Source: Phycisphaerales bacterium
GTDB lineage: Bacteria > Planctomycetota > Phycisphaerae > Sedimentisphaerales > Anaerobacaceae
Direction: 5' to 3'
DNA length: 39,709 nt
Assembly (NCBI GenBank): GCA_020352515.1
Contig: CP070678.1
Coordinates: forward strand, 5,365,257 to 5,404,965
In this document: piece after piece, positions 26,685 to 33,581 of the stretch
Layout: each line of letters opens with the position of its first letter
Position numbering within the stretch: the stretch's first letter is position 1
The notes under the pieces: model-generated
What the model was told of the DNA's origin: nothing
The model's input: the letters and a program-made list of their open reading frames with translations, nothing else
Databases searched by the model: none
Position numbers and translations under genes: made by a program

Positions 26685-28007
26685 ATGGGCCTCATGCAAA
26701 GGCTCAGTCGCAGAAAGCTCCTGAAACAATCCGGGGCGATGGCCGCGGGGATGGTGCTGGCAGGGTCCCGGAACACGAGCGGGGCCGCCGGCGCCAATGG
26801 CAGGGTGTGCATTGGCATGATCGGTCCCGGCGGGCACGGCTCGGGGCTGCTAAAGTCCTTTGTCGCACAGAAAGATGTCGAGGTCGTCTATGTATGTGAC
26901 CCGGACGCCAATCGCGCGAACCAGGCGGCGCACACTGTGGAGCAGGCGGCCGGCAGGAAGCCCGGAATCGTGGCGGATTTGCGGCGCGTGCTGGATGACA
27001 AAGACGTGGATGCCGTCATTATTGCCACACCTGACCACTGGCACGCCCCCGCCACCATCCTTGCCTGCGAGGCGGGCAAGCACGTCTATGTCGAGAAGCC
27101 CTGCTCGCACAATATCCGCGAGGGCCGGCTGATGGTTGAGGCCGCGCGTCGCTGCCGGCGCGTTGTGCAGGTGGGCACGCAGACCCGCAGCGCCGACTAT
27201 GTCATCCGGGCGATGCAGTTGCTGCGAGAAGGCGCAATCGGGGATGTCCTCGCGGCAAAGGCCTGGAACAGCCAGTTGCGACGGAACATCGGCAAGGCCA
27301 AACCGGTCGATCCGCCGGCGCACCTGGACTTCGACTTGTGGCTGGGTCCTGCGCCGGTCGTTCCGTACCAAAGCAACCTCCTTCACTCGACATGGCGCTG
27401 GTTTCTCGCCTTTGGAACGGGCGACATCGGCAACGATGGAGTGCATGATATCGACATTGCCCGTTGGGGTCTGGGGGTGGAAGCGCACCCGAATACGGTG
27501 GCCTCAATCGGCGGAAAGTACTTTTTCGACGACGACCAGCAATTCCCGGACACGCACTATGTCGTTTTTGAGTACGTGGGAGCCAGGGGGCGCAAGAAGC
27601 AACTGGTATATGAACAGCGCATCTGGTCGCCCTATGTTCAGGAGGGTTATGAAAACGGCAACGCCTTCTACGGAACCCGGGGCATGATGATTCTGGGAAA
27701 AAAGGATGGCTGGCGGCTATACGGCCGGCGCAACGAGCTTGTCGATCAAATGAAAGGCAGGCTCGACAGTACAGCGCATCACCGCAATTTTCTGGACGCC
27801 ATAAAGACGGGGGAGCCTCTGAATGCGGATATCCAGGTCGGCCACCTCTCGGCGGCCCTGGCTCATCTGGGCAATATCGCCGCCCGCGTCGGGCGCATCA
27901 TACAGTTCGACCCACAGGCCGAATGCGTTCTCAACGATGACCGGGCCAACGAGCTTGTTCGTCGCCGGTACCGGTCCGGGCATTGGGCCGTACCCGCGGG
28001 GGTATGA
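26685..28007 (+). CDS. Tat-exported Gfo/Idh/MocA-family oxidoreductase
   Basis: Predicted NAD(P)-dependent sugar or cyclitol oxidoreductase exported folded with its cofactor. From ATG 26685 the protein is 440 residues and opens MGLMQRLSRRKLLKQSG, a twin-arginine signal followed by AMAAGMVLAG. The Rossmann motif IGMIGPGGHGSG, the strand VVYVCDP, the HVYVEKPCSHN motif with the catalytic Lys, and the conserved DIGNDGVHDIDIARWGLG with Asp/His are all present, as is the C-terminal domain. ATG 26694 and 26658 are alternative starts; an AAGAG element six bases upstream favours 26685. Planctomycetes carry many such exported copies. Position between a nucleoside hydrolase and LamG proteins suggests a role in modifying released sugars, but this is only contextual. 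Confidence 0.92.
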   Translation: MGLMQRLSRRKLLKQSGAMAAGMVLAGSRNTSGAAGANGRVCIGMIGPGGHGSGLLKSFVAQKDVEVVYVCDPDANRANQAAHTVEQAAGRKPGIVADLRRVLDDKDVDAVIIATPDHWHAPATILACEAGKHVYVEKPCSHNIREGRLMVEAARRCRRVVQVGTQTRSADYVIRAMQLLREGAIGDVLAAKAWNSQLRRNIGKAKPVDPPAHLDFDLWLGPAPVVPYQSNLLHSTWRWFLAFGTGDIGNDGVHDIDIARWGLGVEAHPNTVASIGGKYFFDDDQQFPDTHYVVFEYVGARGRKKQLVYEQRIWSPYVQEGYENGNAFYGTRGMMILGKKDGWRLYGRRNELVDQMKGRLDSTAHHRNFLDAIKTGEPLNADIQVGHLSAALAHLGNIAARVGRIIQFDPQAECVLNDDRANELVRRRYRSGHWAVPAGV

Positions 28008-28135
28008 ATCCGCGGGCGCCTGTGACGGCGAAATTCCGTTGCAGGGGCCAAATCCGGCCCCGGCCCATACGACAGCGCTTGTGATTTGGGCTGTCGCTTC
28101 GGCGCAATTTTTTTCGAAGATTGGGAGAATTGCTC
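28008..28135. other. Upstream part of a 382-base intergenic region
   Basis: No gene seen. A 7-bp hairpin CCCGCGG / CCGCGGG (27993-28016) spans the stop codon of the preceding gene and has no T-run. An AT-rich patch at 28106-28116 precedes the promoter at 28136. The downstream part of the same gap is described as promoter and leader. Confidence 0.5.
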
Positions 28136-28165
28136 TTGACAGGGATATGGCGGACTTGGTAAAGT
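28136..28165 (+). promoter_or_regulatory. Sigma-70-type promoter for the LamG/PEP-CTERM gene
   Basis: A perfect TTGACA (28136-28141), an 18-base spacer and TAAAGT (28160-28165, 4 of 6 bases of the consensus). It implies a leader of roughly 220 bases before the start at 28390. Confidence 0.55.
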
Positions 28166-28174
28166 AGCAAAAAC

Positions 28175-28313
28175 TTTGGCAGGAGTATGTGATGAATTGA
28201 ACCGGAGTTGGGTCTGTTTTGGCAGGAGGCGGCATTTCAACCGGGAGCCCCATTTGAACCTCAGAAGGCAGGCGGCAGAAGCCGCGCTCCAGTAAACAGC
28301 AGCTTTTGGCAGG
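28175..28313 (+). repeat. Three copies of TTTGGCAGG in the untranslated leader
   Basis: TTTGGCAGG occurs at 28175-28183, 28218-28226 and 28305-28313. After the first two copies, AG and a run of 10-15 bases lead to [AT]TTGAACC- or TTCAACC-like strings followed by GGAG or GGGAG. The pattern looks like a degenerate leader repeat that could bind a regulator or form alternative RNA structures. The function is not known. Confidence 0.45.
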
Positions 28314-28389
28314 CATGAAATCGTTGGAGAGTGTTTGTTATATGGTCCAGCGAAGGTTGACGATAGAAGTAATATTAGGAGGTCGTGCG

Positions 28390-29169
28390 ATGTTTAGAAG
28401 ATTCCTTGTTTTGGTTCTTGTGCTTGGGTTGGCCGGCAGTGCTTCAGCGAGCCTCGTGGGGTACTGGGCGCTGGACGGCGACGGAATGGATTCAAGCGGT
28501 TATGATAATCACGGCGCCATTAACGGCAACGTAGCGCCGGCCGCGGACAGGTTTGGCAATCCCAACGGCGCGATGTCGTTTGGCGGGGACGGGGGCGACA
28601 ACATTAACGTTGGGAACCCGCCGGAATTCAACATTACCGGCGCGATGACTATAACCGCCTGGGTTTACCTGGATAGCAGCAGTCCGGTGCACGGAGGCAG
28701 GAACGCTCGCATTCTTGCCAAAATGGACGGAGGCGGCAAGCGCTCCTGGTCTACCGGTATCGAGAAAAATGTCAGCGGCGTTCCCTTTCCCGCCACAATA
28801 CAGGTTTCCAGCAATGGAAGCGATGTAATAGGTCTGCACGAGCCCACATTGCCTCTGGATGAGTGGGTGCACTACGCGGGGGTTTATACTCCGGGGACGT
28901 CTCTTGAGGTCTATCTGAACGGCGACCTTGCCGGTATTAACACAGACGGTATTCCGGGGGCTCAGTACAGCGACAACGGCAATCCTGTTATTATCGGCAA
29001 TCGCCCCGCCTGTGGAGATTGCGCCTGGTACGGCTCTCTCGATGAGGTTCGCCTCTACGATGAGGTCCTCACCGAGGCGCAGATTGAAGCCGTCATGGCC
29101 AGGCCCGAGCCTGCGACGGTGGTAATGCTCGGTCTTGGCGGACTTGCCTTAATCCGCAGAAAACGCTGA
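28390..29169 (+). CDS. Secreted LamG-domain protein with PEP-CTERM anchor
   Basis: A 259-residue exported protein. The start at 28390 (MFRRFLVLVLVLGLAGSASAS) is fixed by AGGAGGT nine to ten bases upstream and by alignment with two paralogues. The longer frame from 28306 is rejected. After the signal a single LamG/concanavalin-like lectin domain fills about residues 22-235 (LVGYWALDGDGMDSSGYDNHG, MTITAWVYLDSS, WVHYAGVYTPGTSLEVYLNG, YGSLDEVRLYDEVLTEAQI). It ends PEPATVVMLGLGGLALIRRK plus Arg: a PEP motif, a short hydrophobic helix and a basic tail, the PEP-CTERM exosortase sorting signal. LamG modules bind glycans or protein partners. It is followed by a strong terminator, so it can be made alone. 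Confidence 0.9.
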   Translation: MFRRFLVLVLVLGLAGSASASLVGYWALDGDGMDSSGYDNHGAINGNVAPAADRFGNPNGAMSFGGDGGDNINVGNPPEFNITGAMTITAWVYLDSSSPVHGGRNARILAKMDGGGKRSWSTGIEKNVSGVPFPATIQVSSNGSDVIGLHEPTLPLDEWVHYAGVYTPGTSLEVYLNGDLAGINTDGIPGAQYSDNGNPVIIGNRPACGDCAWYGSLDEVRLYDEVLTEAQIEAVMARPEPATVVMLGLGGLALIRRKR

Positions 29170-29200
29170 ATCCCTGAGGCCGCGCCTTATTAGAGAATCG

Positions 29201-29242
29201 AGGGGTCTGTATGGAGTGTGCATGCAGACCCCTTTCTATTTG
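29201..29242 (+). terminator. Rho-independent terminator of the LamG/PEP-CTERM gene
   Basis: A 13-bp stem with one G-U pair, AGGGGTCTGTATG (29201-29213) with CATGCAGACCCCT (29221-29233), a seven-base loop, then TTCTATTT. It lies 32 bases past the stop codon. Confidence 0.85.
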
Positions 29243-29256
29243 GCGGCCGCTCAGTG

Positions 29257-29262
29257 TATAAT
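29257..29262 (+). promoter_or_regulatory. Candidate -10 element for the LamG/DUF5060 gene
   Basis: A perfect TATAAT preceded directly by TG lies just after the terminator, 85 bases before the ATG at 29347. The -35 position (29234-29239, TTCTAT) matches the consensus poorly, so the call is tentative. Confidence 0.4.
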
Positions 29263-29346
29263 ACTACTGCAGCTTCCAAGGAAGACGTTGAATAATATTT
29301 GTGTGTAAATAGCGTTTTTAATATCGTAGAATAAGGCAGTGTTGAT

Positions 29347-32262
29347 ATGTACAAGGGATTAGTCGTTTTAGTCCTGGGGCTTGTATTGACCGGCAGCGCT
29401 TCAGCGGCCCTAGTGGGGTACTGGCCGTTGGATGGAGACGGCGAGGACGCAAGCAGTTACGGCAATCACGGGGCAATCCACGGAAACGTAACGCCGACGA
29501 CAGACAGATTCGGGGCGCCCGATTCTGCGATGCTGTTCGGCGGCGCCTCGGGTGACTATGTGGATGTCGGAAACGGGCCGGAATTTCAAATAACCGGTGC
29601 GATGACGCTTACCGCCTGGGTTTACCTGGATAGCTCGAGCTCTGTTCACGGGGCAAGGAACGCTCGAATTATTGCGAAAATGGCGGGGGGCGGGAGTCGT
29701 TCCTGGTCTTCCGGTATTGAAAAAAACATAGACGGCGTTCCCTATCCGGGCACGGTCCAGGTTTCCAGCAATGGAAGTGACGTGATAGGTCTCCATGACA
29801 ATACTTCATTGCCACTTGACCGGTGGGTTCATTATGCGGGAGTCTACAGGCCGGGGACGTCTCTGGAGGTCTATCTGGACGGCGAGCTTTCAGATATTCG
29901 CACAGACGGTATTCCTGCAAGTCAGTACAGCAGTAACGGTTACTCCGTTCTTATCGGTAACCGGCATGCTGCCGGAGACTGCGGCTGGTACGGCGCTCTC
30001 GACGAGGTCCGCATCTACGATGAGGCGCTTTCTCAGACGGAAGTCAAGGCGGTTATGGGGGCGTTCACCGCCTCTAATCCCGACCCGGAAAATAACGCCT
30101 TGCATGTCGATCCGGCGGGCGTACTAAGCTGGGACGGTCCTGCTTCGGCGACGAGTCCTCTCTACGATGTTTACCTCGGAACGGACCCGAATCTTGCCGG
30201 TGAGACGCGAGTCTCCGCCGGCCAGGCTGGCATCTCCTACGCCCCGGCTTCCGATCTGCAATTAGCCACAAAATACTACTGGCGAGTTGATGTAAACGAA
30301 GCCGGCCGGATGTATGAAGGTCCGGTCTGGAGCTTCACCACTCAGGGTCTGGCATCGGACCCTATCCCTCACAAGGGGGCGACATCCGTGGACAATAATG
30401 ACATAACGTTAACCTGGGCAGGTGAAAGCGCGGTAGTCTCGTACGACGTATATTGGGGGACAAGTCAGAGCGTAATCGCCTCGGCCGCCCGTCTGGCAGG
30501 CGACATAGACGGTGACGGCCCTGCATACTATCTTGACCTCAAAGTGCTTGGCGGCCAGTGGCTGAATATCCAGGGCGGTGTATATCCGAGCGCGGATTTA
30601 AACAGCGACGAGGATATCGATTTCTCCGACTACGCCATCTTCGGAAATGACTGGCTCCGGCCCCCCGACCCGGCCTTCAAAGGCAGTCAGACATCTACCG
30701 TCTTTGACCCCGGCACACTGGATGTCAATAAAACGTACTACTGGCGTGTTGACGAAGTCTTCCCGGCCGGAACGCCTGTAGGAGACCTCTGGAGTTTTAC
30801 AACCTGGGCCGGACCCGGAAGCAAGGACTTGGGCCAAAAGGACGGCGTGATGTGGGAATATCTCGAATGGAGTCTCGGTAATCCGTCCTGGAGCGGCAAC
30901 CCGTTCGATCTTGTCGCCACAGTTACCTTCACCCACGCCGGCAGCGGATCAACGCACACAACCGAAATGTTCTATGACGGCGAGTCCGTCTGGAGATTTC
31001 GCTTCACGGGGACCCGAACCGGAAAATGGACGTTTGTAACGGCAAGCTCTGACCCGGAGCTGGACGGCCTGACGGGAAGCGTCACCATCCAAGCCAATCC
31101 CAATCCCGACGTCCGAGGATTTCTGACCAACCACGGCAACAAATATGCGATTCAGACCGCAGACGGCAACCAGCTCCGCGCGTATCGATTGAACGTGTAT
31201 ATGAACGGACAGGATTTCCCCGCCTTTACGCACAACCTGACATCGACCACAACGATCAACGCCTACATCGACGATGCACGGCAATACGAGTTTGACACGA
31301 TTTTCGTTCACGTCTGCAATGGCTGGTTCGACTTCGGCTCAATCAGATGGGACGACCACGATAGTGAAGACCCGGATCCCCGGACTTTTGAGGCCCTGGA
31401 GAATCTGATTGCGACCGCCCGCAGCCGGGCAATGCGCGTGCAAATCTGGGCCTGGGGCGATGAGGCGCGGAGATGGACGCCCATCGGCGTTGGGGGCATC
31501 AACGGGACGGCCGACCGGCGGCTTCAACGATACATCGCAGCCCGCCTGGGGCCGCTGCCGGGCTGGACCATGGGCTACGGATTCGATCTGCAGGAATGGG
31601 TCAGCGAGTCGCAGGTCGGATCCTGGGCACTGTATCTCCACCAGCATTTGGGGTGGCGGCACATGTTGTGGGCCCGCGGTCGAAGCCATGCCGAACTGGA
31701 CGCGAAGTCCTACTCGGGCAAAAGCGACAACGGACAACCGTTCAGCTACAACGACGCCGTCAGCAAGCTCAACAGCGATTTGAGCCGCCCGCATTTCTAC
31801 GAGGAGCGCTTCACCTATCTGCGGGAGGGCGCCTGGACAATGGAGAATACCCGCCGGGCGCTCTGGCACTACACCCTGGCCGGCGGTATCGGGTCCTGGT
31901 GGGGATTCTATAAGCTTGGCGTTGCCCAGTCTCCGCTGCCTCCGTATCCAAATCCCGAGCAACTGGCGACAGTCAATCGGTTCTGGGACGACCGCTTCCT
32001 GCTGGACATGCAGCGAGCGAACAGCCTTACCGACGGTTATTGCCTGAAGACGACAACGAACAGCAACTACGTTTTCTACAGGGAAAGCACGAGCTCGGTT
32101 CAGATGGATCTGTCCGGCATGGCGAGTGCCCGGCCCGCCGTGGCGGTGGACACCAGGGTCGAATATGCGGAGATCGACTTGGGCACACTGAGTGCCACAA
32201 GCCAGAGCTGGACCGCACCCTACGTTTCCGACTGGGCCATAGCCGTCGGCGATTTCGACTGA
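29347..32262 (+). CDS. Secreted multidomain protein: LamG, two Fn3-like domains with an inserted dockerin-like repeat, DUF5060 and a TIM-barrel glycosidase-like domain
   Basis: A 971-residue exported protein; signal 1-21 (MYKGLVVLVLGLVLTGSASA). LamG covers ~22-240. A first Fn3-like unit (~245-335) ends YYWRVDVNEAGRMYEG...WSFTT. A second starts near 340 and is interrupted after SYDVYWGTSQSVIAS. Residues ~384-440 are a dockerin-like pair (GDIDGDG...VLGGQWL, then DLNSDEDIDFSDYAIFGNDW), after which the Fn3-like unit resumes with FKGSQTSTVFDPGTLD and ends WSFTTW near 488. DUF5060 follows from about 500 (VMWEYLEWSLG ... MFYDGESVWRFRFTGTRTGKW). A catalytic-like TIM barrel occupies ~600-880 (QIWAWGDE, GYGFDLQEW, HFYEERFTYLREG). 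The last ~90 residues form a beta domain. The barrel resembles that of the gene at 33582. Substrate unknown; a plant-cell-wall-type glycan is likely. Confidence 0.85.
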   Translation: MYKGLVVLVLGLVLTGSASAALVGYWPLDGDGEDASSYGNHGAIHGNVTPTTDRFGAPDSAMLFGGASGDYVDVGNGPEFQITGAMTLTAWVYLDSSSSVHGARNARIIAKMAGGGSRSWSSGIEKNIDGVPYPGTVQVSSNGSDVIGLHDNTSLPLDRWVHYAGVYRPGTSLEVYLDGELSDIRTDGIPASQYSSNGYSVLIGNRHAAGDCGWYGALDEVRIYDEALSQTEVKAVMGAFTASNPDPENNALHVDPAGVLSWDGPASATSPLYDVYLGTDPNLAGETRVSAGQAGISYAPASDLQLATKYYWRVDVNEAGRMYEGPVWSFTTQGLASDPIPHKGATSVDNNDITLTWAGESAVVSYDVYWGTSQSVIASAARLAGDIDGDGPAYYLDLKVLGGQWLNIQGGVYPSADLNSDEDIDFSDYAIFGNDWLRPPDPAFKGSQTSTVFDPGTLDVNKTYYWRVDEVFPAGTPVGDLWSFTTWAGPGSKDLGQKDGVMWEYLEWSLGNPSWSGNPFDLVATVTFTHAGSGSTHTTEMFYDGESVWRFRFTGTRTGKWTFVTASSDPELDGLTGSVTIQANPNPDVRGFLTNHGNKYAIQTADGNQLRAYRLNVYMNGQDFPAFTHNLTSTTTINAYIDDARQYEFDTIFVHVCNGWFDFGSIRWDDHDSEDPDPRTFEALENLIATARSRAMRVQIWAWGDEARRWTPIGVGGINGTADRRLQRYIAARLGPLPGWTMGYGFDLQEWVSESQVGSWALYLHQHLGWRHMLWARGRSHAELDAKSYSGKSDNGQPFSYNDAVSKLNSDLSRPHFYEERFTYLREGAWTMENTRRALWHYTLAGGIGSWWGFYKLGVAQSPLPPYPNPEQLATVNRFWDDRFLLDMQRANSLTDGYCLKTTTNSNYVFYRESTSSVQMDLSGMASARPAVAVDTRVEYAEIDLGTLSATSQSWTAPYVSDWAIAVGDFD

Positions 32263-32494
32263 AACAACCTTATATCTGTTATTCTTCCATCATGCTGCCG
32301 ATTTCGGCAGATATCCGGAGAAGAAGGAATATCCCAATACCGACAACTATGCCAACATATAGAAAAGCCGCCCTCCTCGTGTCTCTGTGGTCGCGGTAGA
32401 GGTTAAAAAATCCTTTTATGATTTATACCGAAGCGTTTTGGGCAGTCACGCTAATTATGTTACGAAAGCGCGCAGCAGTGAAAGGAGCCAGCAA

Positions 32495-33532
32495 ATGAAG
32501 AATGGAGAGCTTTCCCGAAGAACGTTTCTTAAGAGCTCCTCGCTTGTTGCGGCCGGCGCAATTGCCGGAGCAATGGTTGACACTTCGCAGGCCGGCACGG
32601 CGGCAAAAACTCTGTGCTACAATCCGGACATGGAATACCGGCGGTTGGGAAAGACGAACCTGATGGTCTCGGCCGTGTGCCTCGGTGGTCACTGGAAACG
32701 TGTCAACGTGATGAATCAGGATTTCGACCGGAACCGCAGAGAGGTCGTCGATCGCTGTATGGAGCTGGGGGTCAATTACATCGACGCCTGCGTTCGTGCC
32801 GAGGTGTTGGCCTATTGCAAGGCGCTAAAAGGCCGCCGTGACAAGATGTACATGGCCCTGTCGTATTCGGCTAAGGAGGTGCGCAACCCGGAATACCGCA
32901 CGGCGGCGCGACTGCTACAAGGTTTGGATGAGCTGATGCGCGAAAGCGGCCAGGAATATACCGACCTGTGGCGCATCACCTGTCTCGAGCCGGGCGGCCG
33001 GCACACGTTCGACACCTCCTGCGAGATCATCGAGGCGCTCGAAAAGGCGAGAAAGCAGGGCAAGGCCCGCTTCATCGGCATATCCTCCCACGACCGGCGA
33101 TGGCTCAAGATGATGATCGAACAGTTCCCACAACTGCAAGTAATCCTGTTTCCATATACGTCGATGAGCAAGGTTGCGCCGCAGGACAGTCTCTTCGACG
33201 CTGTCAAGAGATGCGACGTGGGCGCCTTCGGCATCAAACCATTTGCCGGCAACTCCCTGTTCGAAGGCGACAGCTCGCCCGGCAGCCCCACAGCCGAGCA
33301 GGACAACCGTCGCGCGCGCCTGGCGATCCGGTACATCCTCTGCAACCCGGCCATCACGGCCCCCATACCAGGACTGATTAGCACCGCCCAGGTGGACAAT
33401 ATGGCGCTGGCCGTCAGAGAGCGGCGTCAGCTTGACGTGGAAGAAAGAGCCGAACTCGAACGGGCCTCCACCCAGATGTGGGCAAGGCTGCCGGCTGATT
33501 ACCATTGGCTCAAGAACTGGCGATACGTTTGA
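32495..33532 (+). CDS. Tat-exported aldo/keto reductase-like protein with altered active-site motifs
   Basis: A 345-residue exported protein. The start at 32495 follows AAGGAG (32482-32487) and gives MKNGELSRRTFLKSSS, a twin-arginine signal; the longer frame from 32387 is rejected. The AKR barrel is recognisable: MEYRRLGKTNLMVSAVCLGG, ELGVNYIDAC (Asp97), YTDLWRIT, IEALEKARKQGKARFIGISSH and the C-terminal GLISTAQVDNMALAV nucleotide-binding helix region. The catalytic Tyr normally four to five residues after the Asp (D-x-A-x-x-Y) is not there, and the His at the end of 'YIDLxxxH' is Thr in YTDLWRIT. The tetrad thus seems incomplete. It may be a conserved non-canonical subfamily rather than a decayed gene, because the frame is intact. 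It ends 49 bases before the DUF5060 gene. Confidence 0.85.
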   Translation: MKNGELSRRTFLKSSSLVAAGAIAGAMVDTSQAGTAAKTLCYNPDMEYRRLGKTNLMVSAVCLGGHWKRVNVMNQDFDRNRREVVDRCMELGVNYIDACVRAEVLAYCKALKGRRDKMYMALSYSAKEVRNPEYRTAARLLQGLDELMRESGQEYTDLWRITCLEPGGRHTFDTSCEIIEALEKARKQGKARFIGISSHDRRWLKMMIEQFPQLQVILFPYTSMSKVAPQDSLFDAVKRCDVGAFGIKPFAGNSLFEGDSSPGSPTAEQDNRRARLAIRYILCNPAITAPIPGLISTAQVDNMALAVRERRQLDVEERAELERASTQMWARLPADYHWLKNWRYV

Positions 33533-33581
33533 GCCGTTCGGTCGGCCGGGACGAGTGGGTATCTTCTTAAGGAGCTCAACT

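Noticed and set aside
28360..28389. A second promoter at TTGACG 28358-28363
   Set aside because: A -10 at the proper distance would overlap the ribosome site and start codon; no TATAAT-like hexamer is there.
30501..30660. Possible separate dockerin gene or sequencing insertion
   Set aside because: The segment is in frame and flanked by two halves of one Fn3-like unit, so it is treated as a nested domain in a single gene.
32295..32310. Hairpin CTGCCG-ATTT-CGGCAG after the gene ending at 32262 as a terminator
   Set aside because: The stem is only six pairs and no T-run follows, so termination is not supported.
33432..33581. N-terminal extension of the DUF5060 gene back to 33432
   Set aside because: It would overlap the end of the aldo/keto-reductase gene and put 50 residues before the signal peptide; GTG 33582 has AAGGAG at a good distance.
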